A stretch of 29,708 nucleotides of DNA. Source: JBBDWZ01 sp050732575. Lineage in GTDB: Bacteria; Gemmatimonadota; Gemmatimonadetes; Longimicrobiales; RSA9. The stretch spans positions 1-29,708 of the forward strand of contig JBOHRF010000032.1 in NCBI GenBank assembly GCA_050732575.1, read 5' to 3'. The notes below the pieces were generated by a model that saw only the letters and a list, made by a program, of their open reading frames with translations, did no database searches and was not told the origin of the DNA. The translations under genes and the position numbers were made by a program. Of this stretch, positions 8,077 to 14,735 are shown piece by piece (the first letter of the stretch is position 1; every line of letters starts with the position of its first letter).

Positions 8077-9030
8077 TCAATCGGGAATGGCAGACTGATC
8101 GAAGATGAAACCAGCTGGATTGCGGGCCACACCGTTGACCAGCACCTCGTAGTGGAGATGTGGCCCGATGGCCAGACCCGTCTGGCCGACTTCGCCGATT
8201 TGAGCCCGACGATGCACGGTCTGACCGGCGCGCACGTTGGTGCGTGACAGATGCGCGTAACGGGTCGTGTAGCCGTGTCCGTGGTCGAGCTCGACCATCA
8301 GTCCGTACTGGCCCCTGTAACCGACGAATGCAACCCGGGCGCGCGCCGCTGCGTGAACCGGTGTGCCCGTGGGCGCGGCAATATCGATTCCTGCGTGGGG
8401 CCGATTGTCATCGAGGACGGGGTGCCAGCGCGCGCCCGTGAATTCGCTGGACAGGAAACCGGTTGCGGGCAGAATCGAAGGCGTGGCAGCCAGTCGATCG
8501 CGCTTGGTCTGCAAGGTACCCATGGCCTGATCCAGACTGGAACGGAGCACGCGTACGCGTTGGGTGATGGCATCGAGATCGAACGAGCCGGAAGAAAAGG
8601 CCTTGCCCAGCGTAGGATGTCCCGACTCGTTACCGCGACCGTCGGGCCCGCCTATGCCGGCCCGGTAAACGGAGGGCGATAGCGGATCGAGTCCGGCCAA
8701 AACGCGAAACTCCTCGTCGCGTTTTTGTAGATCGTCGAGCGTACCTTCCAGCTGGTTGAGGGCTTTGCGTTGTGCGGTCAGCTGCTGCGCCAGCAAGCGG
8801 TTCTCGCGCTCGAGACGCGCATGCCTCACACGCTCACCGGCGTCAGAGAAAAAACCGGCCAGGGCCATGCTCAGTCCGGCCACGCTGAGAAGGATGCCCA
8901 GCAATCCCTTCTTCAACAGGCTGGCGTTGAGCGAGTACTGCTTGGTATGGCTACCCTGATCGGACCATACCAGGAATGTCCATCGGCGTGAGCCGACGAA
9001 GAAGCGCTCGCGCAATCCCTTCTTTTTCAC
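8077..9030 (-). CDS. M23 (LytM-type) peptidase coupled to bactofilin
   Basis: Membrane-anchored peptidoglycan endopeptidase or endopeptidase regulator, 317 residues from the GTG start at 9028-9030. I chose this start because it overlaps the bactofilin stop as GTGA, has GAGG upstream, and begins with KKKGLRERFF, a typical cytoplasmic basic tail. One transmembrane helix follows at about 43-64 (LLGILLSVAGLSMALAGFF). A coiled coil covers about 70-110 (RLERENRLLAQQLTAQRKALNQLEG). The catalytic domain fills the last 110 residues, with HAGID (His212, Asp216), His260 in RYAHLS and HLH (His291, His293), so the zinc site looks intact. The open frame extends upstream into the bactofilin gene, but that part is shadow. 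Bactofilin plus a LytM peptidase is a known pairing for local control of wall cutting and cell shape. Confidence 0.93.
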   Translation of the reverse strand: MKKKGLRERFFVGSRRWTFLVWSDQGSHTKQYSLNASLLKKGLLGILLSVAGLSMALAGFFSDAGERVRHARLERENRLLAQQLTAQRKALNQLEGTLDDLQKRDEEFRVLAGLDPLSPSVYRAGIGGPDGRGNESGHPTLGKAFSSGSFDLDAITQRVRVLRSSLDQAMGTLQTKRDRLAATPSILPATGFLSSEFTGARWHPVLDDNRPHAGIDIAAPTGTPVHAAARARVAFVGYRGQYGLMVELDHGHGYTTRYAHLSRTNVRAGQTVHRRAQIGEVGQTGLAIGPHLHYEVLVNGVARNPAGFIFDQSAIPD

Positions 9031-9551
9031 GATGCCGCGTTCTGCCTCAAGTTCACCGGCTGGACCTCCGCTGTCTCTTCGCCGTCCTCCAGCCGGTCCC
9101 GGAATTCCCCCAAAACGGCTGCAACCAACTCCTGCTTCTTGCCTTCCTTTTTCCATTCCTTGGTTTGTGGCTCCTTGGGACGCTCGATGCGACCCACGTT
9201 GCCATTGAAGAAGCCACCTTTGGCGATCACCAGAGAATCCGTTTTCACGTTGCCTGACACCTTGCCAGTTGCTGCAATTTCGACATTGCCAGTGGCCACA
9301 AGGTTGCCCTCGAAGCTGCCCATGATGAGCGCATCAACCGTGCGCACATCAGCGTTGACTACGCCGTTTTCGCCAATGACCAACCGACCGCCAACATCGA
9401 GCTCACCACCGATCTCGCACTCGATCTGCAGCGAATCATTGATCTTGAATTTGCCTTCAATAGTGGCAAAATCTCCCGTTATCGAAAGCAGTGCCGGAGT
9501 GGGCGGCGCCGCGACCGCGTCAGGATAAGGCGCGTAACTGTAATTGTTCAT
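9027..9551 (-). CDS. Bactofilin family cytoskeletal protein
   Basis: A 174-residue protein expected to polymerise into nucleotide-free filaments that position cell-wall enzymes. After a Pro/Ala-rich N-terminus (1-25) the bactofilin beta-helix runs from about 26 to 120: repeated short strands with Gly turns, e.g. GDFATIEGKFKINDSLQIE, GGELDVGGRLVIGENG, VNADVRTVDALIMGSFEGN, and GKVSGNVKTDSLVIAKGG. The tail is charged (PKEPQTKEWKKEGKKQE) and could be a partner-binding or membrane-proximal segment. The ATG at 9551 has an excellent GGAGG 5 nt upstream; the longer frame to 9668 is not needed. The downstream M23 gene starts within its stop codon. The gene order makes an interaction of the two proteins likely, though this is inference. 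Confidence 0.93.
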   Translation of the reverse strand: MNNYSYAPYPDAVAAPPTPALLSITGDFATIEGKFKINDSLQIECEIGGELDVGGRLVIGENGVVNADVRTVDALIMGSFEGNLVATGNVEIAATGKVSGNVKTDSLVIAKGGFFNGNVGRIERPKEPQTKEWKKEGKKQELVAAVLGEFRDRLEDGEETAEVQPVNLRQNAAS

Positions 9552-9650
9552 TCGGCCTCCATGAGTACAGCGTGAGAGTCTGCGCGCCGGACGCAATCGG
9601 CAGGTCCCAAAGGGGCACTCAGCGGTTGGCGCAGGCGTTTTAGAGGCGAT

Positions 9651-9684
9651 TTCCCACACTTCCCCCAAGGGGGCAGTGCGGGAA
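9651..9684. terminator. Strong stem-loop between two envelope genes
   Basis: TTCCCACACTTCCCCC pairs with GGGGGCAGTGCGGGAA, matching at 14 of 16 positions with a 2-nt centre. It lies 67 bp after the end of the second M23 gene and 100 bp before the bactofilin start, both on the minus strand. No T-tract follows, so it may be a terminator-like barrier or an mRNA end stabiliser. Confidence 0.45.
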
Positions 9685-9751
9685 ACAGCCGGTTATGTAG
9701 GCGGTCCAACCCCCAGAATCAAGACACTTCGGGCGTTGTTCGGGCCGGGCA

Positions 9752-10531
9752 TCAGCGCTTCCAGATCTCGACCGGGTTGATCGGCGTGCCATTCGACCAA
9801 CGGACCAGGCTGCTGGCGCGGACGATGGCCAGGTGCAGATGCGGCATGTTCTCGGGTGCATTGCCAGAAGTGCCGACGAATCCGATCGTGTCGCCTCGGG
9901 TCAACGCGCGCCCCGGCTCCATGCCCGGGTGATACTCGAGCAGGTGCGCATAGTAGTAGATGAACCTGCCCGCCGTATCCGAGGCCACCAGCGCAATGCC
10001 GCCAATGCCACCCGACTTGAGATCGACGACCACGCCGTCATCAATGGCCAGAATGGGCGTGCCCAGGGGCGCCGGTATGTCGATGGCGTAATGCCGCCGG
10101 CTGCCCCCACCCCGCACGTGCTCGAAGCTGTCCTTGAGATCGGCAGCTGTCAGGAAAGCCATAGGCAGCGTGAGCGCACGATCGCGCAGCTCCGCAAGCG
10201 CGGCCTGGACCTGAGCCGATCTGCGATACGCATTGCGCGGAGGCAGGGTGGATTTCCTGGGTGCGGCTTTGCTGGCTGCGGCTTTGCTGGCTGCGGCTTT
10301 GCCGGGCGCGGCTTTGCTGGGTGCAGCGGCCGGCGCGCTGTCCGTCTTGGGTGGTGCTACCGGGATTGGAAAGGGCGTCGTGGCGTGGGCAACCGGTTCG
10401 GTTGGCGCTGGACGCGTACGCGCACGGGTCGTCCCGCCAGCCATCGTAACCAGGAAGAGAATGATTACGAGGGCGCTCCCGCGCGTCGCCGCCGTGGCGC
10501 TCCAGCCTTGCCATCGTGTTGCGCGAGCCAT
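9752..10531 (-). CDS. M23 family metallopeptidase with Ala/Lys repeat linker
   Basis: Second LytM/M23 peptidase of the block, 259 residues. A hydrophobic segment at about 18-33 (GSALVIILFLVTMAG) is a signal anchor. A low-complexity linker at 40-95 follows, containing KAAASKAAASKAA encoded by 15-bp tandem repeats at about 10258-10322. The linker may span the periplasm or wall. The catalytic domain (about 135-259) has HYAID (His147, Asp151), His196 in YYAHL and HLH (His231, His233), a complete zinc and catalytic set. Two M23 proteins beside a bactofilin and an L,D-transpeptidase suggest a wall-remodelling locus. The start codon (ATG 10529-10531) has no obvious ribosome site, so the exact start is uncertain. 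Confidence 0.9.
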   Translation of the reverse strand: MARATRWQGWSATAATRGSALVIILFLVTMAGGTTRARTRPAPTEPVAHATTPFPIPVAPPKTDSAPAAAPSKAAPGKAAASKAAASKAAPRKSTLPPRNAYRRSAQVQAALAELRDRALTLPMAFLTAADLKDSFEHVRGGGSRRHYAIDIPAPLGTPILAIDDGVVVDLKSGGIGGIALVASDTAGRFIYYYAHLLEYHPGMEPGRALTRGDTIGFVGTSGNAPENMPHLHLAIVRASSLVRWSNGTPINPVEIWKR

Positions 10532-10855
10532 CCTGATGTTAGGCCCTCGAAGTCTCGATTTCGTTGCACGCCCGGAGAACGGTCTGCCTGATCGCGAGGC
10601 GGTCGTACCTGGTGCTGCAACAATACGACCGGAAGCCTGGCCCGGGGGGTGTAGATAGCCAGAAAAGTCCCGTTACGCGGCCCAGCCCTCACATCAGGTT
10701 TGCGAACTGCACGACCAGCGAAGCCGCGCGCCGTACTCGGATGGTGCGGCCGTTTGCGCCGTTGGGCAAGCGTGTAAAACACGGCAGATCCTTGGCGCAA
10801 GTCCGGTCGGCGCGCGCATATTGGCCTGCGCACAATACTTCCGTGAGGTCGGGCG
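10532..10855. other. Divergent intergenic region
   Basis: Separates the minus-strand M23 gene from the plus-strand amidohydrolase. No gene is supported. A weak plus-strand promoter candidate is TTGGCG (10792-10797) with GCATAT (10816-10821), 18 bp apart and 34 bp before the amidohydrolase ATG. I see no repeats of the kind found in the other spacers. Confidence 0.4.
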
Positions 10856-12229
10856 ATGATCGGCAAGGGCGAGGCTGCTTTGCTTTTGGCTCGAAGGACG
10901 GCGCTCGTAGTGCTCGTGGGCGTGCTGCCATGCGCGTCGATATCCGCGCAAACCACCCGCGTAAAGGCACTGGTTGGCGGCACCCTGATCGACGGCCACG
11001 GTGGCCCACCCATGCGCAACAGCGTGATCTTGATCGAGAACACGCGCATCCGATCCGTGGGACGGGTGGGTGAACTGGCCGTGCCTGCCGGTGCCGAGGT
11101 GATCTCGACCGAAGGCATGAGCGTGCTGCCCGGTCTGTGGGACATGCACGTGCACCTCATGATCAACGGGCATTCCGACTACGCGCACTGGGATCGCACC
11201 TACCCGAAGCAATTCGAGTCCGTGATCATGCCCGCTTCAGCGCGCCAACTGCTGTTGGCCGGCGTGACCAGCGCGCGCGATCTGGGCGGACCGCTGGAAG
11301 CGAGCATCAACGTGCGCAACGCCATAAAGCAGGGACGGATCCCGGGGCCCACGCTTTACGTGTCCGGGCCCTTCATCCAACACGAGCCCTATCCAGGAAC
11401 CGAGCTATTCCGCTGGGGCGTGACCGGCGAGCAGGACGCACGGGCCAAGGTCCGGCAACTCGCCCAGGCCGGTGTCGATGTGATCAAGCTGATCGATCAA
11501 GATCAGATGACCATGGAAGAGGTGCGCGCCGTAGTGGACGAAGCGCACCGCCTCAACAAGCCCGTGATTGCTCATTCCCATCGGCCGGATGAAATACGGC
11601 GCGGACTGCAGGCGGGCGTGGACGGGTTCGAGCACACCGGGCTGGCCACCGCGCCCGAGTATCCGGCCGACATTATCGAGATGTTACGCGCGCGGGTGGC
11701 GCAAGGAAATCGCGGTCCGCTGTTCTGGACGCCCACCATCGAGGGCCTGTTCAACTACGAATATGTGCGGGAGAATCCGGAGAAGCTGGATGATCCATCG
11801 TGGCACGTCGGACTGCCCGATTCCATCATTGCCGATATCAAGCGCTCACTGCAACACTGGGATCGGTTGGCGTATTTCCAGCTTACGCCCAGCCGGCGCC
11901 CCACACTGACGCGCAAGTTCACGCAACTGCGCGAAGCAGGAGCCACCCTGCTAGTGGGCACGGATAGCGGCATACCCGGCAAGTTTCACAGCCAATCCAC
12001 CTGGAACGAGCTGGATACCTGGGTGAATCGATTGGGCGTGGAGCCCATGACGGCCATCCGCGCAGCTACCTATTGGCCCGCCGTGGCCATGAAGGTGGAG
12101 CGCGACTACGGCACCATTGCCGAAGGCAAATTCGCCGACATCATCGCCGTGCGTGGCGATGTGCTCCGGTACATCGACCTGTTGCAAGATGTAGATATGG
12201 TCATCAAACACGGAACGCGCGTGAAATAA
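10856..12229 (+). CDS. Secreted amidohydrolase family protein
   Basis: Metal-dependent hydrolase of the amidohydrolase superfamily, 457 residues, probably an imidazolonepropionase/prolidase-like enzyme that cuts an amide or peptide bond. A signal peptide covers 1-32 (ALVVLVGVLPCASISAQ). The early beta domain has GGTLIDGHGG (41-50). The metal motif is HVH (His98, His100) in LWDMHVHLM. Lys211 in VDVIKLID is placed where the carboxylated bridging lysine lies. His240 in VIAHSH, His260 in GFEHTG and the catalytic Asp370 in GTDSGIPG complete the site. The C-terminus returns to the beta domain (GTIAEGKFADIIAVRGD). The substrate cannot be told from sequence; dipeptides or lactones are possible in this group. 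It stands alone. Its stop at 12227-12229 touches the start of a large palindromic repeat. Confidence 0.92.
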   Translation: MIGKGEAALLLARRTALVVLVGVLPCASISAQTTRVKALVGGTLIDGHGGPPMRNSVILIENTRIRSVGRVGELAVPAGAEVISTEGMSVLPGLWDMHVHLMINGHSDYAHWDRTYPKQFESVIMPASARQLLLAGVTSARDLGGPLEASINVRNAIKQGRIPGPTLYVSGPFIQHEPYPGTELFRWGVTGEQDARAKVRQLAQAGVDVIKLIDQDQMTMEEVRAVVDEAHRLNKPVIAHSHRPDEIRRGLQAGVDGFEHTGLATAPEYPADIIEMLRARVAQGNRGPLFWTPTIEGLFNYEYVRENPEKLDDPSWHVGLPDSIIADIKRSLQHWDRLAYFQLTPSRRPTLTRKFTQLREAGATLLVGTDSGIPGKFHSQSTWNELDTWVNRLGVEPMTAIRAATYWPAVAMKVERDYGTIAEGKFADIIAVRGDVLRYIDLLQDVDMVIKHGTRVK

Positions 12230-12236
12230 GGAAACC

Positions 12237-12380
12237 CGTAAGGAAATTCGTAAGAAGAACCGTAAGAAAAAACGTAAGAAAAAACGTGAGAATGGTAAGA
12301 GAGTAAGACGGTGCGTGGCACCTTACGGTTTTCTTACGAATCTTCTTACGATTCTCCTTACGGTTTTCCTTGCGGTTTTT
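12237..12380. repeat. Large quasi-palindrome of 12-bp GTAAG repeats between convergent genes
   Basis: The left arm (12237-12305) has five units in a 12-bp rhythm: CGTAAGGAAATT, CGTAAGAAGAAC, CGTAAGAAAAAA twice, then a degenerate CGTGAGAATG. The right arm (12322-12380) has five inverted units such as CTTACGGTTTTC and TTACGAATCTTC. The centre is a perfect small hairpin, GGTGC-GTG-GCACC (12310-12322), flanked by GTAAG/CTTAC. It fills the whole gap between the amidohydrolase (plus) and ApaG (minus) and supplies ApaG's TAA stop. It is AT-rich within GC-rich DNA. As RNA it would form a long hairpin with U-rich strand in either direction, so a bidirectional terminator is plausible. Confidence 0.85.
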
Positions 12381-12750
12381 CTAAATCGAAGCGGGGGATT
12401 TCGGCGCGTAGGCCGGCGCCGTCGGCGCGGCGGAAGTCATAGTGACCGACCATTTGGCCACGCTCTCCCTGAAGCACGCAGAAGCTTTCGTACTCGTGCA
12501 CCTCTCCGGGGGCAATGACCGGGCGCTCACCAACCACACCTTCTCCCTCCACCTCGCTGTCACCGGCCAGGGCGTCATGGATGTACCAGTGGCGCCAGAG
12601 CAGTTGCACGGTGTGCTCGCCTACGTTCTCAATGCGAATGCGGTAGACGAATACAAAGCGAGGCATAGCCGGGTCCGAGTGCTCGGGCGCAAAGCTGGGT
12701 CGCACCGTAACACGAATCCCATTCGTGAGCGCGTGATAGAAGCTTCTCAT
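12358..12750 (-). CDS. apaG: ApaG domain protein
   Basis: A 130-residue protein made almost entirely of the ApaG fold, a fibronectin-III-like beta sandwich. Typical stretches are GIRVTVRPSFAPEHSD (about 11-26), FVFVYRIRIENVGEHTVQLL (32-51), RHWYIHDA (53-60), EVEGEGVVGERPVIAPGE (66-83) and MVGHYDF. ApaG is associated with Co/Mg resistance in enterobacteria, but its molecular role is unsettled. The length matches the family. The last residues (EKPQGKP) and the stop are encoded by the 12-bp repeat island, so the original C-terminus may have been altered. Upstream, a GC-rich palindromic island separates it from the serine hydrolase on the same strand, so they may not share a transcript. Confidence 0.93.
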   Translation of the reverse strand: MRSFYHALTNGIRVTVRPSFAPEHSDPAMPRFVFVYRIRIENVGEHTVQLLWRHWYIHDALAGDSEVEGEGVVGERPVIAPGEVHEYESFCVLQGERGQMVGHYDFRRADGAGLRAEIPRFDLEKPQGKP

Positions 12751-12763
12751 CGGGGGGAATATA

Positions 12764-12952
12764 GGTCACGCGGGCGCGCTGTGCGGGCGCGCTGTGCTCG
12801 CGTGACCGGGTACCCCGCTGGGTCTGGGCGCGATGATGCTTCCGGGTACGGCGAGTTCGAGCAGGCCGGATGCGTTACGCGTACGAGCGACTCACGCCAG
12901 CGCAGCGCAGCGCGCCCGCCACGCAGTGGGCGCGCCCGCGCAGCGCGCCCGG
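12764..12952. repeat. GC-rich palindromic island with a 13-bp repeat
   Basis: GGTCACGCG (12764-12772) pairs with CGCGTGACC (12799-12807) around two direct copies of GCGGGCGCGCTG (12770-12781 and 12783-12794, period 13). Inverted copies occur at 12908-12919 (CAGCGCGCCCGC) and 12941-12952 (last base differing). A further 8-bp hairpin is formed by 12910-12917 and 12928-12935. The island lies between two minus-strand genes, ApaG and the serine hydrolase; no gene fits in it. Confidence 0.75.
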
Positions 12953-12981
12953 CGGCAACGACGCGCCCGTGCACAGCGGCC

Positions 12982-14151
12982 TCAACGAGTTTGCGCCAAA
13001 TCGCTGGCCACGATGCCCGCAAGTTCTTGCAGGATGACGCCGGGGTTGCGGCCAATGGCGCGGCCCACGCTGGTATTGAACTGCAATGCGATGGCGAAGC
13101 CGAGTTGTGGATAGTAGCGCACCTCGGTCAGATAGCCGGGGAAGAAACCGCTGTGACCATAAGAAACACCGATGGGCGTCTCACGCACGATGACGCCGAG
13201 ACCGTAGCGCACACCGGTACCGAGACCGCGCGCTTCCACGGCTTGCACGGCCTGTTGCAGTAAATCCGGGCCGAACGCCTTGCCACTGAAAGCAACGGCG
13301 GCCCAGCGCGCCAGGTCTTCGGCAGTGGAAGCAAACCCGCCACCTGCCCACTCGAGCTGCGGATTCACGGTAAACTTGCCATCGACAATCATGGCATCGG
13401 CCCCGCCAAACGGGTTGTTGGGTCCCGCGTATCCCTGGGCGACACCGGGCAGCACGGCGCGATCGGAAGGAATCGTGTTGCGCAGTGCGTTGGGCGCGAG
13501 CAAGCGCCGTTCGATTTCACGGTACGCTGCGCTGCCGGTGATTTTTTCGATCACCATGCCTAACAGGATGTAATTGGTGTCCGAATACTCCCAGCCCTGA
13601 CCGGCCGCAAACGGTGGTTGCGTGTCCAGCACATACGCCAACCGATCGGCTGGTTGCCATACGCGCTGCGGATCGCGGGTCAGATCGCGTTGGAATTCTT
13701 CCTTGAACTCGTAACGCACCACGCCACTCGTGTGGGTCATGAGCTGGCGAATGGTGACCGCCGCACCATTGGGCAGGCGCACGCGTCCATCTGGCGCTTC
13801 CCACCACGCTTCGCCCGCCAGGTACTTCTCCAAACGATCGTCCAGCTGGAGCCGGCCTTCGCGCACCAGCTGCAACGCAACAGCCGCGAAATAGGTTTTG
13901 CCGACACTTCCTTGCAGCATGCGGTGCGTCACGCGCATCGGTTCTTTGCGCGCCGTGTCCGCAAAGCCTACCGCCCAACCGAATGCGCGACCGTCGGCCA
14001 GCGCAACGCCCACAGTTGCACCCGGAAAACGACCGGCGGCATGAACGGAATCCAGCCTGGCTTGCAGTCGTGCCTGCAGTGATTGCGCGGCCACGGGTGG
14101 ACAGGGCCAAACCGCAATCGCAGCGGCAACCAGTGCAATCGCATTGCGCAT
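12982..14151 (-). CDS. Secreted serine hydrolase of the beta-lactamase/PBP class C family
   Basis: A 389-residue protein with a signal peptide (1-22, ending PVAAQ). The catalytic motifs of class C beta-lactamase-like enzymes are present: Ser82-X-X-Lys85 in GSVGKTYF; Tyr189-Ser-Asp191 in EYSDTNY, where Asp replaces the more usual Asn as in many esterase-like members; and the third motif HSG in SYGHSGFF. Such proteins act as D-aminopeptidases, D,D-carboxypeptidases or esterases, and true beta-lactamase activity is not implied. The frame opens at 14247, but ATG 14149-14151 has AGGA about 9 nt upstream and starts directly with the signal peptide, so I use it. A structured intergenic region lies upstream. 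Confidence 0.92.
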   Translation of the reverse strand: MRNAIALVAAAIAVWPCPPVAAQSLQARLQARLDSVHAAGRFPGATVGVALADGRAFGWAVGFADTARKEPMRVTHRMLQGSVGKTYFAAVALQLVREGRLQLDDRLEKYLAGEAWWEAPDGRVRLPNGAAVTIRQLMTHTSGVVRYEFKEEFQRDLTRDPQRVWQPADRLAYVLDTQPPFAAGQGWEYSDTNYILLGMVIEKITGSAAYREIERRLLAPNALRNTIPSDRAVLPGVAQGYAGPNNPFGGADAMIVDGKFTVNPQLEWAGGGFASTAEDLARWAAVAFSGKAFGPDLLQQAVQAVEARGLGTGVRYGLGVIVRETPIGVSYGHSGFFPGYLTEVRYYPQLGFAIALQFNTSVGRAIGRNPGVILQELAGIVASDLAQTR

Positions 14152-14229
14152 GATTTCATCCTGTGAAGTGCATGCAAATCGATACATCAAAGCGAAGAAA
14201 GCCGATAGTAGCACATGACGAACGACTTG

Positions 14230-14433
14230 CGGCCGGCCACGTATCACGCATTGCTACAACGTGCGTTGCGCCGGCCGGTCCCCCGTATCGACCGTTCGAC
14301 CTGCGTTCAGGAGCGCTGGTCCCGCGCCCGTTGAGCGCACTCCTCACCTTCTAGATCTTGTTGTGGTCAGATCCTACCAAGTATCTCACCGCTTGCGCAG
14401 GGGCCGGGGGGCAACCTCCGGCCCCATTTGTTT
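14230..14433 (+). ncRNA. Candidate structured RNA ending in an orphan terminator
   Basis: Three stem-loops stand in a row on the plus strand with no protein gene. The first is CGGCCGGC (14230-14237) with GCCGGCCG (14270-14277), holding an inner stem ACGCA/TGCGT. The second is AGGAG-CGCT (14309-14317) with AGCG-CA-CTCCT (14334-14344). The third is an 11-bp GC stem, 14400-14410 with 14415-14425, capped by a GCAA tetraloop and followed by ATTTGTTTG. The only neighbour to the left is a minus-strand gene reading away, so this terminator serves no known upstream gene. It could end a small RNA or act as an attenuator in the leader of the gene at 14736. I do not recognise a named RNA family. Confidence 0.35.
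14400..14433 (+). terminator. Intrinsic-type terminator with GNRA tetraloop
   Basis: GGGGCCGGGGG-GCAA-CCTCCGGCCCC, an 11-bp stem with one G-U pair, followed by ATTTGTTT. It reads in the plus direction; there is no T-run on the other side. Confidence 0.65.
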
Positions 14434-14435
14434 GC

Positions 14436-14566
14436 GGGACGCGTGACGCGTAACGGCGAGGGCATGCGGCCTCTGTCCTTGGGATGCCGGGATGCGCAAT
14501 TCGGCGCTTACGAGCTGGCCATGAGCGTCCGGGATCCGCTCGCGGAAGTTAGGCGTCACGCGTCCC
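14436..14566. repeat. 131-bp quasi-palindrome
   Basis: The outer arms are a perfect 14-bp inverted repeat, GGGACGCGTGACGC (14436-14449) and GCGTCACGCGTCCC (14553-14566); with CGTAAC/GTTAGG the match continues imperfectly inward. The centre near 14501 (GCGCAATTCGGCGC) is again self-complementary. It lies in the long spacer before the repeat-protein gene and contains no gene. Short frames on both strands run through it and resemble each other because of the symmetry. The rest of the spacer (14567-14719) shows nothing I can name. Confidence 0.7.
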
Positions 14567-14735
14567 GTGTCCCGCAACGGAGTGTGGCAGCGCGCGGGGA
14601 CATCTGTTTGTCGCCTGGACAGGACAGGCAAAGCCTTGAAACACATGGTTTTCCCAGGGAATCGAGTGGCCGAGCGTTTGCTTGGGTCTCACGCGGACGG
14701 GAGAGGGCGGGAAGCGAGCTCGAGGAGGAGCTAGC

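Noticed and set aside
8077..9156. 359-residue version of the M23 protein
   Set aside because: The first 42 residues are a low-complexity shadow of the bactofilin gene; the GTG start overlapping the bactofilin stop is better supported.
12073..12306. Small basic protein with Arg-Lys-X-Val repeats
   Set aside because: An out-of-frame reading of the amidohydrolase end running into the 12-bp repeat; no start signal of its own.
12237..12380. CRISPR array or phage attachment site
   Set aside because: 12-bp units without unique spacers; no cas or integrase gene; symmetric arms instead of direct repeats only.
14300..14400. tRNA-like fold before the plus-strand terminator
   Set aside because: No T-loop GTTCRANNC, no acceptor stem and no anticodon arm could be drawn.
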